Source: an uncultured Oscillospiraceae bacterium (lineage in GTDB: Bacteria > Bacillota > Clostridia > Oscillospirales > Oscillospiraceae). From it: a stretch of 40,767 bases of DNA. Below, piece after piece: positions 8,044 through 16,293 of the stretch. Position 1 is the first letter of the stretch, and every line of letters begins with the position of its first letter. The DNA lies in contig CANROF010000021.1 of assembly GCA_947632155.1 (NCBI GenBank), positions 1 through 40,767 of the forward strand. Reading direction: 5' to 3'. The translations under genes and the position numbers were made by a program. The notes below the pieces were generated by a model, which searched no databases, was not told the DNA's origin, and saw only the letters and a program-made list of their open reading frames with translations.

Positions 8044-8763
8044 TCAGCCGATAGTCTCCATCCTGACAGCGGTTTCCAGGGCTATCTTCATCATGGTGGT
8101 GAAGGTGTTCTGCCGCGCCTCGGCGTCCAGCTCCTCGCCGGTCACAAGGCTGTCGGAGATGGAGCAGATGGCCAGGGCCCGTTTTCCCGTGTAGGCGGCG
8201 GTCATATAGAGGGCCGCGGCCTCCATCTCCGTGGCGAGAACGCCCATCCGCGCCCACTTCATGGTGGAGGCGGAGGCGTCGTAAAAGACGTCGGAGCTCA
8301 AAAGATTTCCCACGGGCATGTGGACGCCCAGCTCCCGGGCCACGCCCACGCAGGTTTCCAAAAATGTGTAGTCGGCGATGGGCGCGAAGGTGCCGGGAAG
8401 GCCGTACTGGTGGGCAAAGCCGGAGTTGGTGCAGGCGCCCATCCCCGCCACCACGTCCCGGAGCTTCAGCTTTTCGCTCATGGCCCCGGCGGAGCCGATG
8501 CGCATGATGTTCTCCACGTCGTACTGCGTAAAGAGCTCGTAGGCGTAGATGCCGATGGAGGGCATCCCCATGCCGGAGGCCATGACGGAGACGCGCGTCC
8601 CCTTATAGGTCCCGGTGTACCCCTGGACGCCCCGGACGTTGTTGACCAGGACCGGAGCCTCAAGGAAGCTTTCGGCGATGAATTTTGCCCGCAGCGGGTC
8701 GCCGGGCATCAGGACGGTCTTGGCGAAATCCCCCTTTTTTGCGCTGTTGTGCGGTGTTGCCAC
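8044..8763 (-). CDS. deoD: Purine nucleoside phosphorylase, DeoD type
   Basis: Phosphorolysis of purine (deoxy)nucleosides to base and (deoxy)ribose-1-phosphate. The start is a GTG at 8763 following GGGGGAGAG; a longer frame upstream overlaps deoC and is a shadow. The 239-residue product fits the hexameric DeoD family. Visible motifs are VLMPGDPLRAKFIAE at the N-terminus, MRIGSAGAM for phosphate binding, TEMEAAALYMTA for ribose binding, and CSISDSLVTGEEL with the catalytic aspartate. It is 14 bases after deoC in the same transcript. Together with Udp it covers purine and pyrimidine nucleosides. Confidence 0.93.
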   Translation of the reverse strand: MATPHNSAKKGDFAKTVLMPGDPLRAKFIAESFLEAPVLVNNVRGVQGYTGTYKGTRVSVMASGMGMPSIGIYAYELFTQYDVENIMRIGSAGAMSEKLKLRDVVAGMGACTNSGFAHQYGLPGTFAPIADYTFLETCVGVARELGVHMPVGNLLSSDVFYDASASTMKWARMGVLATEMEAAALYMTAAYTGKRALAICSISDSLVTGEELDAEARQNTFTTMMKIALETAVRMETIG

Positions 8764-8777
8764 TGTCTCTCCCCCTC

Positions 8778-9449
8778 TCAGTAGGCGCTCTTGTCCGTGT
8801 CGGTGTTCTTGACGATCTTCACGATGCGGCTGGTCCCGAGGCGCGAGGCACCTAACCGGATAAACGCCTCCGCGTCCTCCAGGGAGCTGATGCCCCCGGC
8901 GGCCTTGATCTTGACGTGGGGCGCCACGTTGGCGGCAAAGAGCGCCACGTCCTCCCGGGTGGCCCCTCCCCCGGCAAAGCCCGTGGAGGTCTTGATGTAG
9001 TCGGCCCCGGAGTCGGAGACGACCTTGCACATCCTGACCTTTTCCTCGTTGGTCAAAAGGCACGTCTCGATGATGACCTTGAGGACCCTCTCCCCGCAGG
9101 CTGCCTTGACGGCGCGGATCTCCGCCAGGATGTCGTCCCAGCGCCTGTCCTTGACCCAGCCGATGTTGATGACCATGTCGATCTCGTCCGCGCCGTTTTT
9201 CACGGCGTCGGCCGTCTCGTACACCTTCACCGCCGTGGTGGAGTAGCCGTTGGGAAAGCCGATGACGGTGCACACCGCCAGCCTGTCCCCCACGTACTCC
9301 TTCGCCCCGCGGACGAAGCTGGCCGGGATGCACACCGAGGCCGTGCGGTATTTCATCCCGTCGTCACAGACGCCCCGGATCTGCTCCCACGTCGCCCCCT
9401 GGGCCAGGAGCGTGTGGTCCACCTTTGCCAATATTTCACTTATCTCCAT
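8778..9449 (-). CDS. deoC: Deoxyribose-phosphate aldolase
   Basis: Cleaves 2-deoxyribose-5-phosphate to acetaldehyde and glyceraldehyde-3-phosphate, the last step of deoxynucleoside catabolism. The start [15 protein letters not shown] at 9449 follows AAAGGAGGATCGT; an in-frame ATG eight codons upstream lacks a site. The 223-residue TIM-barrel sequence contains the Schiff-base lysine region DYIKTSTGF, the [10 protein letters not shown] strand with the second active-site lysine, and [12 protein letters not shown]. It is the first gene of the nine-gene operon, with a strong promoter and a candidate operator just upstream. Confidence 0.95.
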   Translation of the reverse strand: MEISEILAKVDHTLLAQGATWEQIRGVCDDGMKYRTASVCIPASFVRGAKEYVGDRLAVCTVIGFPNGYSTTAVKVYETADAVKNGADEIDMVINIGWVKDRRWDDILAEIRAVKAACGERVLKVIIETCLLTNEEKVRMCKVVSDSGADYIKTSTGFAGGGATREDVALFAANVAPHVKIKAAGGISSLEDAEAFIRLGASRLGTSRIVKIVKNTDTDKSAY

Positions 9450-9484
9450 ACGATCCTCCTTTTCATATTTCATCGCTTTTTGTA

Positions 9485-9513
9485 ACTATATCACATATTT
9501 TGCCTCCTGTAAA
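9485..9513 (-). promoter_or_regulatory. Promoter of the nucleoside operon
   Basis: On the minus strand TTTACA (9513-9508), a 17-base spacer, and TATAGT (9490-9485) form a good sigma-A promoter. Transcription would start near 9478, giving a leader of about 30 bases before the deoC ATG. Confidence 0.75.
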
Positions 9514-9526
9514 GATTATTTTCAGG
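9506..9526. promoter_or_regulatory. Candidate operator overlapping the deoC -35 box
   Basis: CCTGTAAA GATTA TTTTCAGG is a 21-bp inverted repeat with one mismatch per arm, covering the -35 element. A repressor bound here would block the operon. No regulator gene is adjacent, so the protein is unknown. A partial echo of the left arm, CTGTAAAAATTATA, occurs at 9562-9575. Confidence 0.45.
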
Positions 9527-9591
9527 CACTTTGATGCAATATATAGGTACATCTTTAGCGTGCTGTAAAAATTATACTGGAAATTGCATTA

Positions 9592-9618
9592 ATAAAAAAC
9601 GCGGCCGAAGCCGCGTTT
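9592..9618 (-). terminator. UUCG-loop intrinsic terminator after the macro-domain gene
   Basis: On the minus strand AAACGCGGC, loop TTCG, GCCGCGTTTTTTATT. A perfect 9-bp stem with the stable UUCG tetraloop followed by a T-run makes a textbook terminator. It separates the Hsp70 set from the nucleoside operon. Confidence 0.92.
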
Positions 9619-9638
9619 ATTTCTTTGGACATCAAGCG

Positions 9639-10616
9639 TCAAAGGCACGTGTCGCAGTACTTGAAAAGGGCCGCGTTGAGCTCGAAGATGTCGTAATTTT
9701 TGTTGGTGATGAAGTAGGCGACTATGAGGTCAAATTTGCTGCTGGGCGAGAGGGCCATGCCCGCCCGGGCGAGCAGGTCCTCGGTTTCCGGCATATCGAG
9801 TCTGAGCGCCATGGCGAAGGACAGCGCCGTGCCCTTGCTGGGCCGGTAGTCCGGGTTGCAGCGCAGCTTTGAAAAGACCTTCCTGTCCACATTCGCCCGC
9901 TTGTACACCGTCACGTCGTCCAGGCCCCGCCGGTCAATGAGTCTCAGGAGCCTTTGCTGAAAGGTGTCCTCCCCGGAGCGCAGGGCGCTTTCCAGGTCCT
10001 TCTCCGGCGGGAAAAGCGCCGTGCCCGCGAGGGCCCTGTTTTCCCTGATTCTCCGGGGGCCGGCGTACTCCGCCGCCTCCATCCTCTCCACCATGTTCTG
10101 GTCGATAAACTCCCGGATGCCGGAGAACATCGTCCCCGAGAGCTCAAAGGCACCCCGGTCAAAGACCGCCAGGGTCACCTCCATGTCGTGGCTGAGGAGG
10201 AATTTGCCGATCTCCGAAAGCGCCGCGGACAGGGCCTCGTCCTTGGGGAAGCCGTAGGAGCCGGCGGCGATAAGGGGAAAGGCCGCGCTTTCGCACCCAA
10301 GCTTCTCCGCCAGCGCAAGGGAGCTTTCGTAGCAGGAGCGCAGTATCTCCCGCTCGCCGTGTCTCCCGTCCACCCAGACCGGCCCCACGGTGTGGATGAT
10401 GTATTTTGCGGGGAGGGCGAAAGCCGGCGTGGCCGCCGCCGCGCCCCGGGGGATGGGGCCGATCCCGCGCCGCGCCGCCAGGAGCTTTTCGCGCCCCGCG
10501 GCGTTATAGATGGCGGTGTCCGTCCCCGCCCCCACCGTGGGCTCGGGATTGGCCGTGTTCACCACCGCGTCGGCACGGATTTTTGTGATGTCCCCGCGAA
10601 TGATTCGAAACGGCAT
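9639..10616 (-). CDS. Macro-domain protein with C-terminal helix-turn-helix-like region
   Basis: The 325-residue protein begins with a macro domain (about residues 1-165). It shows GDITKIRADAVVNTANP, VGAGTDTAIYNAAG, and GSYGFPKDEAL, the elements that form the ADP-ribose pocket. Macro domains bind or hydrolyse ADP-ribose adducts or O-acetyl-ADP-ribose (known family role). The C-terminal part (about 210-325) contains DDVTVYKRANVDRKVFSK and PSKGTALSFAMAL, which looks like a helix-turn-helix or XRE-like module. This two-part layout recurs in Firmicutes, where the role of the second domain is unclear. It lies 46 bases after the phosphatidyltransferase fusion gene, with AAAGGGG as ribosome-binding site. 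It may act in stress signalling or ADP-ribose removal (inference). Confidence 0.82.
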   Translation of the reverse strand: MPFRIIRGDITKIRADAVVNTANPEPTVGAGTDTAIYNAAGREKLLAARRGIGPIPRGAAAATPAFALPAKYIIHTVGPVWVDGRHGEREILRSCYESSLALAEKLGCESAAFPLIAAGSYGFPKDEALSAALSEIGKFLLSHDMEVTLAVFDRGAFELSGTMFSGIREFIDQNMVERMEAAEYAGPRRIRENRALAGTALFPPEKDLESALRSGEDTFQQRLLRLIDRRGLDDVTVYKRANVDRKVFSKLRCNPDYRPSKGTALSFAMALRLDMPETEDLLARAGMALSPSSKFDLIVAYFITNKNYDIFELNAALFKYCDTCL

Positions 10617-10662
10617 GGTATCGCCCCTTTCTGCGCGCTCATGGGTCCTTTAAAAAAATGCC

Positions 10663-11940
10663 TCACTGTCCGCCGCCCTGCGCGGACTGGCGCTTTTCCC
10701 TGCGGCGCCGGACGTACCGGAAGACCAGCACGGAGACGAGGGTCACCAGTATCTCCAGCGCCACGGAGACGATGAATTCCGGCGAGGACGGCCGCGTGAT
10801 GCTCATGCCCGTAATCGGGAAGAGCACCGCCGTCACCAAAAGCCCCAGCGTCCCGCCGGCGAGATACGGCGCGTAGCGGAGCCCCGCCGCGCCCATGTAG
10901 ATGCTCACCAGGTCCGTGGGCAGGAGGTTTATGATGTGTACGGCGAAGGAGAACATGAAATCCCCGCCGCCCTTGAATTCGCTTAAAAACGCGGCCTTGG
11001 GGTATTTTTCGTGGATGTGCGTGAGGGCCCGCTTGCCCATGAGCCTGCCCAGAAAGAACGGTATGGTGAGCATCACGGCGGTGCCCAGGATGTTGACGGC
11101 TATCGCCATGGGCAGCGGGAAGAGGATGCCGCTGGTGATGTAGAGGATCCCCGAGTAGAGAACGATGCTGATGCTCTTCAGGGCGAAGAGCGAGAGCATC
11201 ATAAGCGCCGAGAGCACCATGTTCTCCGGCGAGCCGTTAATGATGTTGTCCACGGTGAAGGCGTCGCGGTTGAGGAAGAACACCAGTATCACCGCGCCCC
11301 AGAGCAGCGCCGCCAGCGCTATGGCGATCCAGCGCGCCCACTTGCCCTCCAAAAGCCTGTGGGCCACGCCGTGCAGGGCCTTCATGAAAAAGTGGGTATA
11401 GAGCACCAGCGCCGCCAGCACCGCGAAGAGGCACACGCCGCATATGACGTCCACGGCGGGAGCCGGGATATTGGGGAACAGCAAAAGCAGGAGCATACTG
11501 CACTCCAATATGACCGTGGCGGCCTTGCCGTACCAGCGGGCGGAGTTCACCGTGTCGGTGTAGCGCAGCGTCAGCCACGCCAGGATGAGTATCAGGATCT
11601 CCTTGACCGCGAATACGAACAGCACCGGCCGGAGCCTGGCGTAGCGCAGGCACAGGCACAGCATCACCGTCCCCTGGGTCAGCTTGTCCGCCACGGGGTC
11701 CAGGAATTTCCCCAGGTCCGACACCATGTTGAACCGCCGGGCCACGAAGCCGTCCAGCACGTCCGTTATCCCCGATGCCACCACCAGCGCCGCGGACAGG
11801 ACGTAGTCCCCCCTCACCACGTAGAGCCAGACGACAGCGGGGATGAGCAGCAGCCGCACCAGGCTCATGGCGTTGGGTATGGTCAGGACGTCTTTTTTTG
11901 TAAGTCTCTTTTTTATCGCTTTCTTTGCCGCGTTGTTCAT
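10663..11940 (-). CDS. CDP-alcohol phosphatidyltransferase fused to a VTT/TVP38 membrane domain
   Basis: A 425-residue membrane protein with two parts. Residues 20-200 contain the CDP-alcohol phosphotransferase signature, spread from D60 to D85 (D60, D63-G64, A67-R68, G77, D81, D85), as in PgsA-like phosphatidylglycerophosphate synthases. Residues from about 225 to 400 resemble the VTT (SNARE-associated/TVP38, DedA-like) family, with NILGTAVMLTIPFFLGRLMG and a re-entrant-like INLLPTDLVSIYMGAAGL. DedA/VTT proteins are linked to lipid scrambling and undecaprenyl- or phospholipid flipping (known). A fusion suggests that a lipid is made and moved across the membrane by one protein (inference). 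It starts four bases after the Hsp70 stop. The head-group alcohol is unknown. Confidence 0.82.
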   Translation of the reverse strand: MNNAAKKAIKKRLTKKDVLTIPNAMSLVRLLLIPAVVWLYVVRGDYVLSAALVVASGITDVLDGFVARRFNMVSDLGKFLDPVADKLTQGTVMLCLCLRYARLRPVLFVFAVKEILILILAWLTLRYTDTVNSARWYGKAATVILECSMLLLLLFPNIPAPAVDVICGVCLFAVLAALVLYTHFFMKALHGVAHRLLEGKWARWIAIALAALLWGAVILVFFLNRDAFTVDNIINGSPENMVLSALMMLSLFALKSISIVLYSGILYITSGILFPLPMAIAVNILGTAVMLTIPFFLGRLMGKRALTHIHEKYPKAAFLSEFKGGGDFMFSFAVHIINLLPTDLVSIYMGAAGLRYAPYLAGGTLGLLVTAVLFPITGMSITRPSSPEFIVSVALEILVTLVSVLVFRYVRRRREKRQSAQGGGQ

Positions 11941-11944
11941 TTTA

Positions 11945-13735
11945 TCACTCCGCCATCGGCGCGCAGCGCCCCGCCGTATCGTTGAGGCGCCGGGCGGCCT
12001 CCCTTATCCTCATGATGTCGCTCTCCCCCATCCTGTCGGGCTTTTCGGAGGCCATGAGCTTTTCGAGGGCGGAAATATCCGCCTTCAGCGCCTTTTTGTC
12101 CTCCCTTGAGAGCTTCCGTTTGCCCTTTTCCAGTATCCTCCTGGCCTCCGAAAGCGCCCGCTCCGCCTCTCCGTTGGCCTCCAGGAGGCTCCGGCGCGTC
12201 CCGTCCTGGGCGGCGTAGCGCTGGGCGTCCCGGATGGCGGCGTCGATCTCCGACTCCGACATCCGCTCGGAGCCCGAGATGGTGATGGACTGCTCCTGGC
12301 GGGTATCCAGGTCCCGGGCGGTGACCTTGAGGATGCCGTTGGCGTCTATATCGAAGGTCACCTCGATCTGCGGCACCCCGGCGGGGGCCCGGCGGATGCC
12401 GCCCAGGCGGAATCTGCCGATGGACTTGTTGTCCCGCGCCATGGGCCGCTCGCCCTGGAGGACGTTTATCTCCACGTCCGACTGATACGGCGCGGCTGTG
12501 GAAAATATCTTCGAATAGTGTACCGGCAGGGTGGAGTTGCGCTCCACCAGCCGCGTGGCCACGCCGCCCACCGTCTCCACGGAAAGGCTCAGCGGCGTCA
12601 CGTCCAGAAGCAAAAGCCCGCTGCCTCCCCCGGGCCTCGCGGCGGCGCCGCCGGAGAGCGTCAGCGCCCCGCCGGAGAGATTGGCCCCCTGGGCCGCCGC
12701 GCCCTGGGCCACGCACTCGTCGGGGTTTATGCTCTTGGAGGGCTCCCTGCCCGTGAGCTCCCGGACCATGTCCTGCACCGCCGGGATGCGGGTGGAGCCG
12801 CCCACCAGGATCACACGCCCGAGCTGGGAGGCCGAGATTCCCGCGTCCGCCAGGGCGTTTCGCACCGGACCCGCCGTGCGCTCTATGAGATGCCGTGTGA
12901 GCTCGTTGAATCGGGTCCGGGTCAGCGTGTGCTCGAAATTCACCGGCTCCCCCCGGACGGCCGTCAGATACGGCAGAGAGATATACGCCCTCTCGGAGGT
13001 GGAGAGCTCCTTTTTCGCCTGCTCTGCGGCGTCCCGGACCCGCTGGAGCGCCGCCGGGTCCCGCCGTGGGTCGAAGCGGTGCTGGGACCTTATGAGGGCG
13101 CACAGCTCCCCGGTCACCACCTCGTCAAAGTCGTCCCCGCCCAGGTGGTTATCGCCGTTTGTGGCCAGGACCTCGATGACGCCGCCGCCGATCTCGATGA
13201 CGGAGACGTCGAAGGTCCCGCCGCCCAGGTCAAAGACCATGACCTTTTGCTGGGCGCCGTTGTCAAGGCCGTAGGCCAGCGCCGCGCTGGTGGGCTCGTT
13301 GATGATCCGCAGAACGTTCAGGCCCGCGATGCGCCCGGCGTCCTTTGTGGCCTGGCGCTGGATGTCGTTGAAATAGGCCGGGACCGTGATCACGGCCTCC
13401 GTCACCGGCCCGCCCAGGAAGCTCTCGGCGTCCTTTTTGAGCTTTTGGAGTATCATGGCGCTGATCTCCTGGGGCGACCAGGACCTGCCGTCCACCGAAA
13501 AGCGCCAGTCCGTGCCCATCCGGCGCTTCACCGAGCGCACGGTCCGCGCGGAATTGACCACGGCCTGCCTCAGGGCCGCGTCCCCCACCAGCCGCTCCCC
13601 CTCTCTCGTGAAGGAGACGACGCTGGGCGTGGTGCGGCCGCCGTTTTCGTTGGGGATAATGACGGGCCTCCCCGCCTCCACCACGGAAACGCAGCTATTT
13701 GTGGTGCCAAGGTCTATCCCGATAACTCTGCTCAT
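11945..13735 (-). CDS. Hsp70 family chaperone, DnaK-like paralogue
   Basis: An ATP-dependent protein-folding chaperone of 596 residues from the ATG at 13735. The nucleotide-binding domain is intact: [14 protein letters not shown] (residues 4-17), [39 protein letters not shown], and [13 protein letters not shown]. The substrate-binding domain keeps [17 protein letters not shown]. The C-terminal lid is short and ends without the acidic EEV-like tail of main DnaK proteins. No grpE, dnaJ or hrcA gene is adjacent and no CIRCE element lies upstream, so this is probably a secondary Hsp70 and not the heat-shock dnaK. It heads a set with the phosphatidyltransferase fusion and the macro-domain protein. 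Confidence 0.87.
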   Translation of the reverse strand: MSRVIGIDLGTTNSCVSVVEAGRPVIIPNENGGRTTPSVVSFTREGERLVGDAALRQAVVNSARTVRSVKRRMGTDWRFSVDGRSWSPQEISAMILQKLKKDAESFLGGPVTEAVITVPAYFNDIQRQATKDAGRIAGLNVLRIINEPTSAALAYGLDNGAQQKVMVFDLGGGTFDVSVIEIGGGVIEVLATNGDNHLGGDDFDEVVTGELCALIRSQHRFDPRRDPAALQRVRDAAEQAKKELSTSERAYISLPYLTAVRGEPVNFEHTLTRTRFNELTRHLIERTAGPVRNALADAGISASQLGRVILVGGSTRIPAVQDMVRELTGREPSKSINPDECVAQGAAAQGANLSGGALTLSGGAAARPGGGSGLLLLDVTPLSLSVETVGGVATRLVERNSTLPVHYSKIFSTAAPYQSDVEINVLQGERPMARDNKSIGRFRLGGIRRAPAGVPQIEVTFDIDANGILKVTARDLDTRQEQSITISGSERMSESEIDAAIRDAQRYAAQDGTRRSLLEANGEAERALSEARRILEKGKRKLSREDKKALKADISALEKLMASEKPDRMGESDIMRIREAARRLNDTAGRCAPMAE

Positions 13736-13771
13736 GCCCTGTTCTTCCTTTCCCTGGCTTTGCTCTCCTAC

Positions 13772-13800
13772 AATATAGCACATATATCGAAATAAATCAT
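13772..13800 (-). promoter_or_regulatory. Candidate promoter for the Hsp70 set
   Basis: On the minus strand ATGATT (13800-13795), 17 bases, TATATT (13777-13772). Moderate match, in an AT-rich stretch that stands out from the GC-rich surroundings. It diverges from the TetR promoter. Confidence 0.45.
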
Positions 13801-13855
13801 TAATTTTTTAAAAAAATTGTAAATAAACCCGCCCTGCTTTTCGCCTTCCGGGCGC

Positions 13856-13884
13856 TTGACAGGACGGCGGAGGGGGTATATAAT
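13856..13884 (+). promoter_or_regulatory. Consensus promoter of tetR-MATE
   Basis: TTGACA (13856-13861), 17-base spacer, TATAAT (13879-13884). Both hexamers are perfect sigma-A consensus with the ideal spacing. Confidence 0.92.
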
Positions 13885-13887
13885 AAA

Positions 13888-13902
13888 ACTAACGCTGTTA
13901 GT
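13888..13902. promoter_or_regulatory. TetR-family operator
   Basis: ACTAAC GCT GTTAGT is a perfect inverted repeat with 6-bp arms located at the transcription start of the tetR promoter. A repressor bound here would block initiation. The position next to a TetR-family gene makes autorepression the simplest reading. Confidence 0.75.
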
Positions 13903-13916
13903 CAAGGAGGCGCGGG

Positions 13917-14498
13917 ATGGCAGGTAAGGGGTTGACACGGGACGGCGTGGTCCGGGAGGCCATTGGGCTCATTGAGGAGCGGGGCCTTCAGGCGCTGTCG
14001 GCCCGGGAGCTGGCGGCGCGGCTGCGCATTCGGGCCGCGTCGCTTTATAACCACATCAAAAGCATGGACGAGCTCCGCACACAGATAGCCTTTTACGCCA
14101 TCGCGGAGCTCAGGCGCGCCCAGACCGCCGCCATCGGGGGAAAGGCCCGGGGCGGGGCGGTCACGGCGCTGGCGGAGGCGTACTACCGCTTCGGAAAGGA
14201 GCGTCCGGAGCTGTACAGGGTCATTCTCAGCCTGCCCATGGTGAAAAACGACGCCCTCCAGGCCGCCGCCGGGGACATCGTGGAGCCCATTATGGCGGCG
14301 CTCTCCGGGTACGCGCTGGGCGAGGACCGGAAAATGCACCTCCAGCGCGTGCTCAGGAGCATCATGCACGGCTTTCTCTCCCAGGAGGAGGCGGGGTGCT
14401 TCCGGCACTTCCCCGTGGAGGTATCGGAGAGCTACGCCCTGGCCGTCCGGGGCTTTATTCTGCTTTTGGAAAGCGAGGAGGCGGAGACGCGGAAATGA
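13917..14498 (+). CDS. TetR/AcrR family transcriptional repressor
   Basis: Likely repressor of the MATE pump and of itself. The 193-residue protein has an N-terminal helix-turn-helix, LSARELAARLRIRAASLYNHIKS (split around residues 27-49), with the TetR recognition pattern. The C-terminal ligand domain resembles the TetR_C_33 (WHG) class, with YRFGKERPELYRVI and FLSQEEAGCF. The start ATG follows AAGGAGG at a short distance and lies 15 bases after the operator. Its stop overlaps the MATE start in ATGA. The inducer is probably a substrate of the pump, but it cannot be identified from sequence. Confidence 0.9.
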   Translation: MAGKGLTRDGVVREAIGLIEERGLQALSARELAARLRIRAASLYNHIKSMDELRTQIAFYAIAELRRAQTAAIGGKARGGAVTALAEAYYRFGKERPELYRVILSLPMVKNDALQAAAGDIVEPIMAALSGYALGEDRKMHLQRVLRSIMHGFLSQEEAGCFRHFPVEVSESYALAVRGFILLLESEEAETRK

Positions 14499-15880
14499 CC
14501 ACCGACAAGACGGAGCTCTTTGAGAGAGCGCCTGTGACCCGGGCCGTGCTGTCCCTGGTGGTGCCCACGGTCATAAGCCAGATCATCACCGTCATCTACA
14601 ACATGGCGGACACCTTTTTCATCGGACAGCTCGGGGACCCGGACCAGGTGGCGGCGGCGTCGCTGTCGCTGCCGCTCTTTTTGCTGACCACGGGCCTTGC
14701 CAACTTATTCGGCATCGGCGGGGCGAGCCTCGTCTCCCGGAGCCTGGGCGTGGGGGACGGCGGCCGGGCCCGGAGGACCTCGGCCTTCTGCGTATGGACC
14801 TCGGCGGCCGCGGCGCTGGTCTACGGGCTTTTCATCCTGGCCTTCCGGAGGACGCTCCTGCCCCTGGTGGGGGCCGACGCCGACACCTACGGCTACTGCG
14901 AAAGCTACCTCTTCTGGACGCTGACGGTGGGGGCCGTGCCCACCGTTTTAAACGCCGCCCTGGCGCATCTGGTGCGGGCGGAGGGCTTCTCGGGCCAGGC
15001 CAGTTTCGGCGTGGCCCTGGGCGGGGCGCTGAATATCGTTCTGGACCCGGTGTTCATCTTCGGCCTCCGCCTGGAGATCGCCGGCGCCGCCATTGCCACC
15101 ATGGTGTCGAATTCCATGGCGCTTCTCTATTTCATCGTCCTCATCGCGGTAAAACGCGAAAGCCTGCACCTGACGTTAAACCCCCGCTTCTGGTCCGTCT
15201 CGGACGGGATCCCCAAGGAGGTCCTGCTGGTGGGGCTCCCCAGCTCCGTCATGAATTTGATGGGAATCTTCTCCAACATCACCCTGAACAAGCTCCTGGC
15301 CGGCTGCTCCAACGCCGCGGTGGCGGGCATCGGCATCGCGAAAAAAATCGACATGCTGGCCTTCGCCATTGCCAACGGCCTCTCCCAGGGCGTCATACCC
15401 CTCATCGGCTACAACTACTCCGCCAGGAACGTCCGGCGCATGAAGGACGCCATCCGGGTGACGCTTCTACTGAGCCTGGCCGTCACCACCGTGGGAGCGG
15501 TACTGCTCTTCACCTGCGCCAATCCCCTGGTGCGGGCCTTCATCAACGACGCCGACACCGTCCGCTACGGCAGCATGTTCCAGCGCATCATCTGCATAAC
15601 CGGGCCCTTTACCGCCGTCACCACGGTGATCATCTCCCTGTTTCAGTCCGTGGGACAAAAGGGCAAGCCCCTGGCGCTCTCCATGCTCCGGAAGGGCGGC
15701 CTTGACGTGCCCTTCATGTTCCTCCTCAACGCCTGGCGGGGCGTGGACGCCATCGCCTGGGCCACGCCCATCGCCGACTGCGGCGCCATGCTGGCGGGGA
15801 TGCTCATGTTCATCCCCTTCTGGAAAAAAGCCTCCTCCCTCTCCCCCGCCCCGCCCTCCGGCGAGGGGGAGAAGCGCTAA
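14495..15880 (+). CDS. MATE family efflux transporter
   Basis: A cation-coupled exporter of drugs or metabolites in the cytoplasmic membrane. The 461-residue protein has about 12 hydrophobic segments in two MatE halves. It begins PVTRAVLSLVVPTVISQI and has the family stretches YNMADTFFIGQLGDPDQVAA and NALAHLVRAEGFSGQASFG, with QGVIPLIGYNYSARN in the second half. The start at 14495 overlaps the TetR stop by four bases, so expression is tied to the repressor gene. The C-terminus ends in a proline- and glycine-rich tail. The substrate is unknown. Confidence 0.92.
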   Translation: MTTDKTELFERAPVTRAVLSLVVPTVISQIITVIYNMADTFFIGQLGDPDQVAAASLSLPLFLLTTGLANLFGIGGASLVSRSLGVGDGGRARRTSAFCVWTSAAAALVYGLFILAFRRTLLPLVGADADTYGYCESYLFWTLTVGAVPTVLNAALAHLVRAEGFSGQASFGVALGGALNIVLDPVFIFGLRLEIAGAAIATMVSNSMALLYFIVLIAVKRESLHLTLNPRFWSVSDGIPKEVLLVGLPSSVMNLMGIFSNITLNKLLAGCSNAAVAGIGIAKKIDMLAFAIANGLSQGVIPLIGYNYSARNVRRMKDAIRVTLLLSLAVTTVGAVLLFTCANPLVRAFINDADTVRYGSMFQRIICITGPFTAVTTVIISLFQSVGQKGKPLALSMLRKGGLDVPFMFLLNAWRGVDAIAWATPIADCGAMLAGMLMFIPFWKKASSLSPAPPSGEGEKR

Positions 15881-15883
15881 TAC

Positions 15884-15966
15884 TAATACGAATATCCAAT
15901 TAAGAAAGACGGTCTTTTTCGCGTCGCCGCCGCTCGGTGTCTCATTTTAAATGAATATTCGTATTA
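15884..15966. repeat. 12-bp inverted repeats bounding an 83-bp segment
   Basis: TAATACGAATAT (15884-15895) and ATATTCGTATTA (15955-15966) are perfect inverted repeats directly after the MATE stop. Between them is a small AAAGAC/GTCTTT hairpin with TTTTT on the plus strand, which may terminate MATE transcription. The ends look like terminal inverted repeats of a tiny element, but no target duplication is obvious. Confidence 0.5.
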
Positions 15967-15986
15967 TTTCCAAAAACATATATAAA

Positions 15987-16260
15987 TCCCGGCCCCGCGC
16001 CTTATGGCGCGGGGCCGGGACAGGTTGTCAAAAAACTCAAATTCAATATTTTTTCCAAGGACATGTGCCTTGGAAAAAATCCCTTTTGTCGCCCAAGTGT
16101 GCCCCTGTGGGGCGCGCGCAGGGCGACAGCAGGGAAATTTTCGCTGAATTTCGCAAAATTCAGTGAAAATTTCCCGCACGTTCCCCCCTGTCGGAAAAGC
16201 CCGACAGGGCTTTTCCGACAGGCTATCCCGGCCCCGCGCCTTATGGCGCGGGGCCGGGAT
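15987..16260. repeat. Cluster of five large hairpins plus one nested hairpin
   Basis: In order: a perfect 15-bp stem with TTAT loop (15987-16020); a 13-bp stem with arms ATTTTTTCCAAGG and CCTTGGAAAAAAT (16048-16080); TGTCGCCC/GGGCGACA (16087-16128) enclosing GCCCC TGT GGGGC; a 20-bp stem with one G-U pair (16132-16175); a perfect 16-bp stem with GACA loop (16187-16222); and a second copy of the first palindrome, now 16 bp (16225-16260). The two TTAT-loop copies are in the same orientation 239 bp apart. The last one can serve as a terminator for the opp operon, followed on the minus strand by more AT-rich sequence. No coding potential was seen in this stretch. Confidence 0.85.
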
Positions 16261-16293
16261 TATTTTCGCTCTTTTCTCATGCGCGTTACATTT

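Noticed and set aside
13736-13860. A CIRCE element in front of the Hsp70 gene.
   Set aside because: No TTAGCACTC-N9-GAGTGCTAA pattern is present.
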